A DNA stretch of 64,000 bases from Salinisphaera sp. G21_0 (GCF_017744115.1 NZ_JAGHQW010000032.1:1-64000), one strand, 5' to 3'; counted from the first letter of the stretch, positions 29,721 through 39,415 are shown. Notes: generated by a model not told the origin, from the sequence alone. Numbers and translations: made by a program.

Positions 29721-32700
29721 CTAGGCTACCAGTTGCTTATAATTTGCCCATTGCTTTTTATTTAAAGTCAGTTTGGCAGCTTTCAGATTAATGTTGACCT
29801 TAGGGTGTGCAAGCAAAAGCTTGAAACAAAGCGTATGCTTTCCAATTGCCGCCAGCATCAAAGCCGTATAGCCTGCATGCTGTTTTGCATTGATCGGCGG
29901 ATCATTCTGGGCAAGCAACTCCTGAACGCAGTCATCATGACCGTTTCTTGCTGACGCCATTAATGGCGTCCAGCCACGTTTGTTAGTCAGGTTTGCATTG
30001 CCTTGTCGTTTCAGAAGCGCCTTCAGACACGCCGTTTTCCCATTATTTGCTGCGTACATTAATGCGGTAAAACCTGCATTGTTCTGCGCATTCAGTTCGA
30101 TATCTTTCCTTTGCAGAAGCTTTTCCAGGCACTTCGTTTTCCCATTTTTTGCAGCCAGCATGAGTGCGGTATTGCCAGCAGTATCCCGTTTATTCACATT
30201 GATTTCATTGTGTGCGAGAAGTTCTTTCAGGACCTCCGTTTGCCCATTTTTTGCAGCCAGCATGAGTGCGGTATTGCCATTAGTGTCCCGTTTGTTCACA
30301 TTAATTTCATTGTGAGCCAGAAGTTCTTTCACGATCTCCGTTTGCCCATTTTCTGCAGCCAGCATGAGTGGCGTAGTTCCGTTATTGTTACTCTCGTTCA
30401 CGTTAATAACTTTCTCCGCCAGAATTGCTTTCAGGCAATCAACATGGCCACTTTTTGCGGCCAACATTGCCAGCGTTAACCCTTGTTTATCGCGAACATG
30501 GATCAATGCTTTGGCAGAATTTAGCAGTTCAGTCAGTAATGCCGCATTACCACTGTCTGCTGCAACCCAGATTTGTTGTAATAGTTTCAATGAGTACTGC
30601 TCTGATGCACTGCCGGACGTCGCATAGAGCCACGCAGTTTTACCGGATATATCGGTTTTATTAATGTCAATATTGGGTTGTTGGAGTAATAACGTGGCAC
30701 AACATTCATTCCCTCCAATTGCCGCCAGCATTAAAGCCGTACGGCCCATCTTGTCTTGTGCATTGATCACTTCATGGTCATGCTCAAGTAACGCCTGAAC
30801 ACAGTTTTCATGACCGTGTTTTGCTGCCAGCATTAATGGTGTACAGCCACGGTAGTCAGGCCGGTTTGCTTTAATTCCTTGCCGTTTCAGAAGCGCTTGC
30901 AGACACTCCGTTTTCCCATATCTTGCTGCGTACATTAATGCGGTCCAACCGTGACCGTCCTGCTTATTCAGTCCGATTTCTTCCTGTTCCAGAAGCTCTT
31001 TCAGGCACTCTGTTTGCCCATTTTTTGCAGCCTGCATCAGTGCAGTAACGCCATATTTGCCACACTTATTCGCATTAATTTCTTTGTGTGCCAGAAGTTC
31101 TTTCAGGCACTCCGTTTGCCCATTTGCTGCAGCCAGCATGAGTACAGTATTGCCATCAGTGTCCAGCCTTTTCAGATTGATTGCTTTTTGTTTCAGAAGC
31201 ACCTTCAGACATTCCGTTTGCCCATTCATTGCAGCCAGCATGAGTGCAGTTTTACCGTTATTATTTGTTTTATGGATGTCAATATCATTTTGTTGGAGTA
31301 ATAACGATAGACAACCTGCATCCCCTCCAATGGCCGCCAGCATCAACGCCGTATTGCCGTATTTACTTCTTGCACTGATCAACGGCACGTCATGCTCAAG
31401 CAACACCTTAACGCAGTCCTCATGACCGTTTCTTGCTGCCCCCATTAATGGTGTCCAGCCACACTTGTTACGTAGATTTACTTTAATTTCTTTTTGTTTC
31501 AGAAGCGCGTTCAGAGACTCCGTTTGTCCGCTTATTGCAGCCAGCATGAGTGCGGTATTGTCATTTTTGTTCTGGTTATTTATACGAATTTTTTTGTGTT
31601 TCAGAAGTTCTTTCAGATCCTCGGTTCGCCCAATTTTTGCAGCCAGCATGAGTGCAGTATTGCCATTATTGTCCCGCTTATTTACATCAATTTCTTTGTG
31701 TGCCAGAAGTTCTTTCAGGAACTCCGTTTGCCCATATTTTACTGCTGCAATTAACAGCGTTTCACCTTGTTCATTCTTTGAGTTGATGTCAATAAGAGAG
31801 TATTTGTAGAGTGTTTTAAATTTTTCTAAGTCAGAACGTAACGCTGAAAACAAAGCTCTTTGATATTCAACTTTGCTCACTTTAGTTAAATCTTTGCGCA
31901 GGCCATATTTAAATAAACAGTCAATTACACCAGTCTGTTTCAGTTTAAATGCCTGACATATTAAGTCGTTGAAGAACTGACTGGCATACTCTTTAAGATG
32001 TCTCACCGATAGACTGTTTAAGCGTTTGGTTAACTCCCGGACAACGGTTTCACCATCGTTACCATCGTTCATAGCATGAAAAAGTTTTTCTAACATGGTT
32101 TCCTTTAATCGAGGGTCGGATTCAACCATTTTAAACCATTCTTTGGATATGGTTTTATTAAAGAAAAAGTCGAAAAAGTCACCTGGTTTGGAGTTGTTCA
32201 AGGCATGATAAAGAAGATTGAAACGTATTTCTTTTGGTAAGCTATAAAAATCGACTGTTATTAAATGACCCAGAGTCAGTGCTTGATGGTTAACCCAGTC
32301 CAGTTTGCAGTTTGCACCTTGCATAAGAGGAATCTCTGATTCAAAGACCCAAAAATAAAGATTATCCTTCGAGCCAATGTGGAAAAATGGTGCTTTATCT
32401 TCATGTTTATCTGTCTTCGAAAGATCTCGCAAAGAGGATGTGTTATTTTCCTTGCCAATAATGGTGAATACGTTCGCGGTAGGGGCATTATTCAAAAAAT
32501 TATCGATTAACCATACCTGGAGCCGCTCCCGACTCTCTGAAAATTCATAGCCTCCATGATCGCACTGTTTGATGATTGTCTGTAGATCAAGCTGGCTTGC
32601 ATTATCGGTTTTGAACCGAAGATTTATTGGAGTTATAAACTCATCTTTAATTCCATCAATGATTTCACTCTTTAATTCTTCGATGGAAACCGGATGGGTT

Positions 32701-33569
32701 AGCCAGCCTTCTTTATTTCGCTTTTTTAAAGCGAATACTAAATCTTGATAAAACAATTCGGTCAGTTTATTGAGTATTTCGAATTCTGGCATCAGGGATG
32801 GCAGGATGCGTTCAAGTCGGCCAATAATTTTTGTATTGTTACCCAGTGTTGCTCCCGGATCAATAAGGGGCTCCAAACCAAACCGATCACAGGCGATATT
32901 GTAAAGCGCATTGTACCAGTGCACTTCATCTCCAAAACCATATGTAGCCCTGCCACTGGCACGCTCTTTTGCCAGAAATGATTTAACGCCATATTCCAGT
33001 AACCCGTGTCTGATTTTTAACAGCTCCCTTTGTGGGTTACGGGAGTTCTCGAGACTGATAAATGCACCTTGAATACGGCTGTTACTGCCATTAAGGCAAT
33101 TTTCTATCCCTGAAAGAAAGTCAACAAAATAAGCACAAAAACCGTCTCTATTGAAAGCAAATTTATCAGTCTGATCAGGGTTTTGCGCTTCCAGCTCAAG
33201 AAACCTCTCGGTTCGATTAACGATGTTATGGAGATAATAACGAGTATTCTGGAATGCTATCAGGCTGGAAATTTGTTTATCATAGACTTTCAGATCATTT
33301 ATTACCTTTTTTCGAAAAAGATCAATGTCTTTATCACATTCAGCACTAACGATTAAACGTTGTGACAATAATTTCAGCCTGTCAATATCAACCATAAATT
33401 GATCTTTCATGCGGATGTACTCGACAGGCACACACGATTTAACAGCTTCAAGCGTTTTAAAATTCCCCTTAGGAAAAGGAACATAATCCTTGTTATAATC
33501 CTCTGGTTTTTCAGCAAGCTCTGAGGAAGATGGCTTCTGGAATAAAATAGGGTGATTTATTGGTATCAT
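29721..33569 (-). CDS. Giant ankyrin-repeat protein
   Basis: The 1282-residue product has an unrecognised N-terminal region of about 610 residues with no signal peptide, then about 20 ankyrin repeats (residues about 615-1265) with the consensus GNTALMLAAKNGQTECLKEL. Two repeats (12 and 13) are degenerate. Repeats 15-17 are nearly identical, pointing to recent duplication. A larger pattern is visible: the series HEDCVKVLLEHD / TALMLAAIGG / LLLQQNDIDI recurs in repeats 4-6, 10-12 and 19-20. Ankyrin arrays bind proteins; such proteins are common in symbionts as host-interaction factors, which is the likely but unproven role here. It starts at ATG 33569 and is followed downstream by a solo MITE end. 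Confidence 0.88.
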   Translation of the reverse strand: MIPINHPILFQKPSSSELAEKPEDYNKDYVPFPKGNFKTLEAVKSCVPVEYIRMKDQFMVDIDRLKLLSQRLIVSAECDKDIDLFRKKVINDLKVYDKQISSLIAFQNTRYYLHNIVNRTERFLELEAQNPDQTDKFAFNRDGFCAYFVDFLSGIENCLNGSNSRIQGAFISLENSRNPQRELLKIRHGLLEYGVKSFLAKERASGRATYGFGDEVHWYNALYNIACDRFGLEPLIDPGATLGNNTKIIGRLERILPSLMPEFEILNKLTELFYQDLVFALKKRNKEGWLTHPVSIEELKSEIIDGIKDEFITPINLRFKTDNASQLDLQTIIKQCDHGGYEFSESRERLQVWLIDNFLNNAPTANVFTIIGKENNTSSLRDLSKTDKHEDKAPFFHIGSKDNLYFWVFESEIPLMQGANCKLDWVNHQALTLGHLITVDFYSLPKEIRFNLLYHALNNSKPGDFFDFFFNKTISKEWFKMVESDPRLKETMLEKLFHAMNDGNDGETVVRELTKRLNSLSVRHLKEYASQFFNDLICQAFKLKQTGVIDCLFKYGLRKDLTKVSKVEYQRALFSALRSDLEKFKTLYKYSLIDINSKNEQGETLLIAAVKYGQTEFLKELLAHKEIDVNKRDNNGNTALMLAAKIGRTEDLKELLKHKKIRINNQNKNDNTALMLAAISGQTESLNALLKQKEIKVNLRNKCGWTPLMGAARNGHEDCVKVLLEHDVPLISARSKYGNTALMLAAIGGDAGCLSLLLQQNDIDIHKTNNNGKTALMLAAMNGQTECLKVLLKQKAINLKRLDTDGNTVLMLAAANGQTECLKELLAHKEINANKCGKYGVTALMQAAKNGQTECLKELLEQEEIGLNKQDGHGWTALMYAARYGKTECLQALLKRQGIKANRPDYRGCTPLMLAAKHGHENCVQALLEHDHEVINAQDKMGRTALMLAAIGGNECCATLLLQQPNIDINKTDISGKTAWLYATSGSASEQYSLKLLQQIWVAADSGNAALLTELLNSAKALIHVRDKQGLTLAMLAAKSGHVDCLKAILAEKVINVNESNNNGTTPLMLAAENGQTEIVKELLAHNEINVNKRDTNGNTALMLAAKNGQTEVLKELLAHNEINVNKRDTAGNTALMLAAKNGKTKCLEKLLQRKDIELNAQNNAGFTALMYAANNGKTACLKALLKRQGNANLTNKRGWTPLMASARNGHDDCVQELLAQNDPPINAKQHAGYTALMLAAIGKHTLCFKLLLAHPKVNINLKAAKLTLNKKQWANYKQLVA

Positions 33570-33997
33570 TTATTAATTTCTCTTGATTATTTAATGTGGT
33601 TATTCAGTACCAGAAAGAGTATTTTTGTTATAACGCTTTACAATAAGAAATCCTGTAAATGAAGTTCTATATTTGTCATAAAGCTGAGCCAAGTGTTCCT
33701 GCTGCTGTGTTATAAAGGCAGATATGTCTTCGATAGAAAGGCTATCTGACAATTTATTTATGCGTCTGGAAGTTTGACATTAGAGAAGGGTATTTACCTT
33801 AAAATATTCGTTTTTAAGTGAATATTTTCCCAGATTTGTTGGCAGCTAACTGTAATAAATAGTTTTGACTACTTTTGAGTCAAATAGTTCCCTATTATTC
33901 TTTAAATTAGTTTCAGTGAATCCTGTAAAAGTTGTATATAACCCCCGCTACGGCAAAAACATGATCAAAAATTGATCAGATCAGGAACCTTCATCAT

Positions 33998-34036
33998 AAG
34001 TATTCAGAAAATACGATTTCATTTGGTTAACTACTT
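33998..34036. repeat. Palindromic repeat, AAGTAGTTAACCAAAT family
   Basis: The right arm ATTTGGTTAACTACTT (34021-34036) is a perfect family member; the left arm AAGTATTCAGAAAAT (33998-34012) has drifted. The centre (CGATTTC) is also shared with the copy at 50952-50991. Confidence 0.55.
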
Positions 34037-34079
34037 ATAGTCTTCGTCCCATCCACAGTTTTTCCGCTTGTTCTTGATG

Positions 34080-34170
34080 CCTGCCTTCGGGACTATCCGG
34101 GAAATCCTTAACCACCCATCCGGTGTGAACTGCTGGCCATTCAATGGCAGGTCCCTCAGACAACACAGAT
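34080..34170 (-). pseudogene. Orphan unit of the Cys-Cys repeat family
   Basis: On the minus strand one frame encodes CCLRDLPLNGQQFTPD and, after a one-base shift, VVKDFPDSPEG. This is one complete repeat unit of the type that fills the two giant proteins at 43055-50945. There is no open frame around it. It is a remnant of a third family member. Confidence 0.7.
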
Positions 34171-34227
34171 CCTCCCTTATCCATTTTGCCGTGCGTGAGA
34201 TTCGGGGCAGTTTATGAAATACCCGGG

Positions 34228-34310
34228 CCAGGAGGGTGACTGAGAATAGCGCCCGTCCAGGCGACCCCGTAGCGAGGATGGCAGCAAACTGGTCTAAGCA
34301 GAGGTAGTAC
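34228..34310. mobile_element. MITE-related fragment
   Basis: CCAGGAGGGTGACTGAGAAT followed by AGCGCCCG is the same terminal repeat as in the MITE at 10350-10463, and the following bases share its CGTAGCGAGGATGGCAG and CAAACTGGTCTAA blocks. The second end is not found, so the copy is partial. Confidence 0.6.
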
Positions 34311-34465
34311 AGAATTTACCATTAACAACCGTTGATGCGGCTTCATCCAACGGCTTCAGGCTGGATAATGGTAAGTGAAGCAGCATTGCAGAAAGCCGGT
34401 TACTGCTATGAACTCCTTAATGTCTGCTGTAAGAAGTATCCACAGGGAACCAAAGCCAAATAAAA

Positions 34466-35290
34466 ATGTCTTACTGGCTTGGAGCTGAACAAAAAATAAT
34501 TAGGCAGGTCGGTTTTGATATGGTCGGTTTTGATAAAGGAAGCGCTAACGGCGCTAATGGTTTTCAATGTGTAATATGTCGTGGCTCAATATGTTATGAC
34601 TCAGCAGAAGATAAAACCATTAATTTGAAATGCAGACATGCTTTTGGTAGATCATGCATGCGGAAATGGGTGGAAAGTTCTAAACAAAAAAAATGCCTTC
34701 TCTGTACACATCAATTAACTGTTAATGAGCTAAAAAAGATCAAAGATATTCCATTGCAAGAGCGTTTGGTAATTACTTTGGAAAAAACTTATACACTTTT
34801 TGGCCGAACTATTTTGAACTGTGCTACCGGGACTGCCACCACGCAAGCTGTCTTGGCTGCCGGCGTTGTTGCCGCGGTTGTTGCCGCGGTTGTTGCTGTC
34901 GGGGCTGCTGTAGGCGTTGCTGCCGCGGCTACCGGTTTTTTCGGAAACGTCGGGCCTGCTACCGGGGCTGCTTGCGGGGTTACCGGGGCTGCTGTAGGCG
35001 CTGCTGTCATGTTTTCCTCTATTGTTGCCGCGGTTGCTGCCGGGGCTGCCGGGGCTGCCAGCGAGGTTGACAGGAGTGCTGCCAGAACTATCGGGGCTGC
35101 TGTCGGGACTGCTGTCGGGGCTGCTGTCGGGGCTGCTGTCGGGGCTGCTGTCGGGTCTATTGCAGAGGATTCTGCCGGGGATTTCGGGTTGACTGTCACG
35201 GCTATCGGGTTTGCTGCCGGTGCGCTTGCCGGAGCCATCGTAGCGGATGCCGCATATGACGAACAGGAAATGAATCCAGTAGTTCTGTGA
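34466..35290 (+). CDS. RING-finger protein with glycine-zipper membrane domain
   Basis: The 274-residue protein has a RING-type finger at residues 35-80: C35-C38, C56, H58, C64, C77-C80, with CRHAFGRSCMRKW matching the CGHxFHxxCIxxW pattern of E3 ubiquitin ligases. The fifth zinc ligand is Gly61 where His or Cys is expected; C43 might substitute. From about 118 to 265 the sequence is almost only Ala, Gly, Val and Thr, with repeated GxxxG spacing (AVGAAVGAAVGAAVGS), the glycine-zipper pattern of membrane-inserting or pore-forming helices. A plausible reading is a membrane-anchored host-directed ubiquitin ligase. No secretion signal is visible. The DNA has tandem 12-bp GC-rich units (35099-35155), and reverse-strand frames through it are artefacts. 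Confidence 0.78.
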   Translation: MSYWLGAEQKIIRQVGFDMVGFDKGSANGANGFQCVICRGSICYDSAEDKTINLKCRHAFGRSCMRKWVESSKQKKCLLCTHQLTVNELKKIKDIPLQERLVITLEKTYTLFGRTILNCATGTATTQAVLAAGVVAAVVAAVVAVGAAVGVAAAATGFFGNVGPATGAACGVTGAAVGAAVMFSSIVAAVAAGAAGAASEVDRSAARTIGAAVGTAVGAAVGAAVGAAVGSIAEDSAGDFGLTVTAIGFAAGALAGAIVADAAYDEQEMNPVVL

Positions 35291-35363
35291 AAAAAACTGC
35301 TGCTTACGGTTAAAAAAGGCCGTTACCGGCTTCACCCCACACAGACCAGCCTGATTGAAGATA

Positions 35364-35813
35364 AAAAGCTTGACCAAAGAGGATAAAAACCTGCCAATCC
35401 CCTGTTATCAGGCATGTCTTTTGTACTACTTGATCAAAAGAGACTCCCATTTCCGGCGGGGGATGATTGAAGCAGGGATTGACCCCAAGGCATTAGAGTC
35501 AACAGCAAAGGGATGCATGGGTATCCATAATCTGGCAAAAGCCCGGCAGGGCATTGATGGTGCCACAGGACAGTTGCCCACAGAAATAGAGATCAGCAGT
35601 GATGCGTTATATGAGGCTCATATGCAAAGCCTGAGTGATGTGAACAGGCTGGCAGCTTTTCTATACTCCACGGAAGCTCGTGATATACGACACCTTCTCC
35701 AGAATAAGTTTACTTTTTTACCCCGGACCGATTTCCTCTGCATACTCAACCTGCCAGATTACCTTGAAGCACTTGGCACCAAACCGGAATATGCTAAACC
35801 ACTCAAGCGCTGA
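35364..35813 (+). pseudogene. Truncated copy of the C-terminus of the 28218 gene
   Basis: About 150 codons match 29140-29591 with few changes (LTKEDKNLPIPCYQACLLYY and onward to the shared stop). No ATG with a ribosome site precedes it; the first in-frame start is a weak TTG at 35355. Similarity begins abruptly at AAAAAGCTTGACC. It is a partial segmental duplicate 6 kb away, probably non-functional, although the frame is intact and could be expressed as a short protein. Confidence 0.7.
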
Positions 35814-35870
35814 TGGGCGTTGGCAGTGCTCTTAAGAGTCTGGCAAGGGGTATAGCATAGCCGTGTATAA

Positions 35871-37040
35871 ATAGTGCCTGTCAGAAAACCCATCTAATTT
35901 AACTATCAGCTTCGCCACATTACTTCCGGTGGCTAAATTTCATACAGCTGGTCAAGCATGTTGACTGTGTTTTTGATTATATGTTCATAAAATAGTCAAA
36001 TTTCTCATCTGATATATATGCAAAAGCCTCATGGCCTGCATGATCGTAAAAACCAATACAGCGTTCTATCCAGGCTTGGGCTATTGCCTGTCACGTTAGC
36101 AATATCTTTCCAAGGCGCTTCAGGTTACTGGCAACAACAGCCAAAGCAACATAGCGCTTGAAGGCATCCAACCCTCTATCCGGACACTTGTCCAGTCCAT
36201 TTGACTCCAGAACCCTTTGTCATAACTGACCTGACTCAGGGCAGGAAAGCGTTTCTTCGCCCCTTCCGCTAGAGGAACTGTAACCTGGTCGTCTGTTTGC
36301 TTTTGCATGACAAGGTGATGGAGGGTAAAACCGAACTGACCCTGTAGTACACAAACCCGTAACCCCAGCTCCACCGGAACTCCGGCTTTTCCTTTGCTGA
36401 TCCATTCTGTGTGGGGGTCAAGGATCGAAAACACTTTTTCAACGTGGGGAATAACTTCCTGTTTGATAACCCTGCGATATATCAGTTGGATCTGGAGATT
36501 ACCGTGAGCAATGTGATATTTGAGATTCTCAAGCCTGGGCTCAGCCGGTTGAAGCCTGATCAATTCAAGCAGAGTGTCTTCAGCTTTATGGATAATCCTG
36601 AGATGTACAACAAGATGTGCCATCTCAATATCATGTTGACGCTGGCTCTTCCGGATCTCACAGTCAGTTCCTGAAGGCGGTCATAATCACAGTTCGTCAC
36701 CAGTCGAAGCGTGCCAAAGACCAGTATGTTCCATAGGCTCATGCCGGGACGACCATTGTTCCGGGATGCAGTAATCATTGTCTCAAGGACGTCAAAGACC
36801 TGCTGCCGGAGTTCCGGATGAGTATAGATGTGCTGGAAAGCCCGTAAAAGACGAGGGATGTCGTCTCTGGATTTTAGGTTGAAAGTGACAGCCGAGATAT
36901 CAACCTCACCCAACTGCATTTGCGGATTGATGCATTGGCGCATAAATTTGAAAACTGCCTGTTTTTGAGAAATCTTTAGAGACTATGTTGGGCCGCAGGC
37001 ATTGATTTTCAAGGGCTTAGGGTTTTCGGACAGGCACTAT
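35871..37040 (-). mobile_element. ISNCY-type insertion sequence, decayed
   Basis: The ends are inverted repeats: ATAGTGCCTGTCAGAAAACC at 35871 and its complement, with one mismatch, ending at 37040. The 1.17-kb interval carries a frameshifted minus-strand transposase. No clear target duplication was found. Confidence 0.75.
36120..36943 (-). pseudogene. ISNCY-family transposase, frameshifted
   Basis: The N-terminal half (36560-36943) shows SRDDIPRLLRAFQHIY, NNGRPGMSLWNILVFGTLRL and CDYDRLQEL, and the second half (36120-36623), in another frame, shows WISKGKAGVPVELGLRVCV and a QVSYDKGF acidic motif. These are hallmarks of the ISNCY/ISDol1 group. The frame break near 36600 and a shortened C-terminus make it inactive. 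Confidence 0.75.
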
Positions 37041-37347
37041 CTATCCATAGACTTAAGCTGACCTTATGCTATCTACTGCCCATAAATCCAAGGTAGAGAG
37101 TGGAGTCTTGCAAAACTGGAAGATGATTTTGGGTATGCCGGATAGAAACGTTACTCAGAAAAGGAATCGAGTCTTTTGTATGTGGCAGTAGCCAGAGCTA
37201 TGGCAAATTTGGTTATATCAGGTTGTGAAGCACAGTAAATATTTGAATTTTTTTGCCAAAATCAAATAGAAATTGCCGATGGAGATCGAACTACCGGCAA
37301 TCATTAACTTTATATATTCTTGTTGAGGCAACAAAAAAATTTCTTTA

Positions 37348-37932
37348 TCATATCGTAGAAACAGTCGCTATCAAAACATCTGAGTAAGAACCATTTGCTG
37401 CTCTTTGCAGTGCCTCCCCTGTTATAGAAACCTTGATATAAGCCGTTTCTTGGCCGCTGCAATCATATGATGTAGTGTTCGCTCCTCTACTAGGTATATC
37501 TCGGTTTGGTGGCACATTTACCAGCTCAACCGTAGATTCTCCAGGTATGATTTGATTGTAATTTAAACTATATGGGATCGAGTCTCCGCCCGCACTGGAC
37601 GACATTGCAAAAGCCCCGTCAATAAGATTGTTTGAAGAAAAAGTAATAGAGTATTGTCCGGTGTTTTGAGCATCGCTGCTGTTACTATACACGCAGAATC
37701 TTTCTTCCTTTTCTAAACCACCCAGGCTACCTGCAACATCGCTCTCTGTAAAATTAACTGCATCCAGCGCACTTATCTTAACTAGCTGTGGCATCTGGAG
37801 GATTACGGGTATCTCTCCAACCGATGATGAGCCTAACTTTCCATCAGACGCAAGATTATTGGCTGAACTATTAAACGTAAAGCTTATTCCCAAGACCAAA
37901 AAAAGAATCGTCAGGGGGGGATTTATTGTCAT
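37348..37932 (-). CDS. Small secreted beta-rich protein, fimbrial/SCPU-like by appearance
   Basis: The 194-residue product has a Sec signal peptide (cleavage near residue 24, SSA-NN). The mature part is Ser/Asn-rich and beta-patterned: EIPVILQMPQLVKIS at the start and GSYSDVLIATVSTI at the very end. The last strand resembles the closing strand of spore-coat-U/Csu or other pilin-like domains. Two Cys residues (in RFCVY and YDCSG) could form a disulphide. There are no chaperone-usher genes nearby. Function uncertain; it could also be type II cargo. Confidence 0.6.
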   Translation of the reverse strand: MTINPPLTILFLVLGISFTFNSSANNLASDGKLGSSSVGEIPVILQMPQLVKISALDAVNFTESDVAGSLGGLEKEERFCVYSNSSDAQNTGQYSITFSSNNLIDGAFAMSSSAGGDSIPYSLNYNQIIPGESTVELVNVPPNRDIPSRGANTTSYDCSGQETAYIKVSITGEALQRAANGSYSDVLIATVSTI

Positions 37933-38395
37933 TATTCAATACTCAAAAAAACTAAATAAGAGCAAACACACCTTCGTTCTTATCTATCATGAAGGCGCTC
38001 CAACAATGCTTTTAGCTTACTGAGGGAAGCAGAAGAACGGTAGGTATTTTTACTTAAATCAATCAAATATTGATATATGTCAATGACGGCTATTTTCACA
38101 GTTTTGCTAAAGCCTGAATCCGCGAATTCCCAACTAAGAAATCAGCCTGAAAATCGCACACCCCAAGGCTTTTCATGTAAGGAATGAAAAAGGAAGGAAT
38201 GAAAAAGATAATGAAAAAGGACACCCATTTTTTAAAATGATAGTATTGATCATTTTAAAGAAATTCTCATTCATACCAAGCAGGAAGAGTATAAAAAGTA
38301 CTCAGCAACAGCTAGATAGAAGATAATATCGAGACAATATAAGAAAGAGCACTCAGAAAATTCTGGTCACATTAAAGTAAATGAAAATGCGTTGA
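37933..38395. other. Intergenic region with one RAYT-associated motif
   Basis: No gene is seen. AAAGGACACCCA at 38216-38227 is the inverted form of the TGGGTGTCCTTT motif repeated on the other side of the RAYT gene. The rest is A/T-rich and unremarkable. Confidence 0.5.
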
Positions 38396-39376
38396 TCAGG
38401 TAGGATAGAGAACACCGCTCACAGACATCCCATGAACCCAGCATTTTCCGGTGCTTTCTGCATAAGCCTTCAGTGAAGCCAGCTTGCCGACTGCGCGGCG
38501 AAAACGATTCTTCCAGCGCATAGTCTCCAGCCATTCATTTGGGTCAATACCCAAACGCTCCAGGATAGTTGGTACACCGTCAGTTATACGACCACGTTTG
38601 CCTTTGCGGACAATTCGACCAGACCAGTCAACCAGTTCAAAGTAGCTACAGAGTGGGTATGGAATTGCCTGTTCAGGGTTTTGACCCTGAGCTTTTAACG
38701 GTTTCAAGTGCGCCTTTTGTTTTTTTCCGCTTGCGCTGTCGTATGACTCAATGCGCTCTTTAATAGAGGTATGCTCTGAGGTTTCCAGCGTTGCGGTAAT
38801 TTTTGCCCGGATGGGGTTTAAGTCGACATAGGCCATGCAAGTCAGCAATGCAGCCTCATCTAACAGGGCCTGACTTTTGTAACGACCTTCCCAAAAGCGC
38901 CCTTTGCACTCATCCTCTTTATTGGCCAGCCGGGCTAAGTATTCGTTAAGGCAGCGCATGAACCAGCTGATATCCATTAAACGACCTCGATACTCTTGGG
39001 CATATTCTTCGACACGCAGCAGCTCTGCTTTGTCTGGCTGGTCCCCGGCAAGATAACGCTGAACCAGGTGCGGGCCAGAAAACAGCTGCGTCCAGCGTTG
39101 CAAGACTTCTTTGGTGTCCCATTTTTTTGCTTGCTGACTATTAATATGGAGCACCACATGATAATGATTCGACATCACCGCATAAGCACAGACTTCCAGA
39201 GCAAAAATACCAGAAAGCGCTTTCAACCGATTAACCACCCACTGCCTGCGATGCTCATAGTTTTTGCCTGAGAAATTGTCTTTGCCGCACAGGAAAGCCC
39301 TGCGAACGCAGCGCGCCATGCAGTGGTAGTAGGGCGTACTGGCTGGATCTATGATGTTTTTTCGGGCGGTCGTCAT
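38396..39376 (-). CDS. REP-associated tyrosine transposase (Y1/IS200-like)
   Basis: The 326-residue protein has the HuH nuclease motif NHYHVVLHI (H71, H73) and a probable catalytic Tyr146 in CLNEYLARLANKED, followed by KGRFWEGRYKSQ, as in Y1 transposases of the RAYT group. A C-terminal extension of about 130 residues (from 195) is Lys/Arg-rich. RAYTs are single-copy and linked to short repeats instead of forming classic IS. The gene is flanked by TGGGTGTCCTTT-type motifs: one inverted at 38216 and four at 39467-39614. It is full length and seems intact. Confidence 0.82.
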   Translation of the reverse strand: MTTARKNIIDPASTPYYHCMARCVRRAFLCGKDNFSGKNYEHRRQWVVNRLKALSGIFALEVCAYAVMSNHYHVVLHINSQQAKKWDTKEVLQRWTQLFSGPHLVQRYLAGDQPDKAELLRVEEYAQEYRGRLMDISWFMRCLNEYLARLANKEDECKGRFWEGRYKSQALLDEAALLTCMAYVDLNPIRAKITATLETSEHTSIKERIESYDSASGKKQKAHLKPLKAQGQNPEQAIPYPLCSYFELVDWSGRIVRKGKRGRITDGVPTILERLGIDPNEWLETMRWKNRFRRAVGKLASLKAYAESTGKCWVHGMSVSGVLYPT

Positions 39377-39415
39377 GTCATTTTTTTGGTTACTGGGTAT
39401 ATATCCTTAATGCCC

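Larger units (their letters stand above)
33570..34465. other. Gene-poor region with decayed fragments
   Basis: No full gene is seen in about 900 bases. On the minus strand a 59-codon open frame (33603-33785, ending in KRYNKNTLSGTE) has protein-like composition but no ATG, so it is probably a truncated gene. TTTGACT/AGTCAAA forms a small hairpin at about 33870-33890. The stretch also holds a palindromic repeat, an orphan unit of the Cys-Cys repeat family and a MITE-related copy, listed separately. The picture is of a graveyard of moved sequences. Confidence 0.6.

Noticed and set aside
34730-35377. Two long minus-strand frames with Ser/Pro/Asp or Ala/Pro/Thr repeats
   Set aside because: They are the complement of the GC-rich Ala/Gly/Val repeat in the RING protein. 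The RING motif and domain logic lie on the plus strand.
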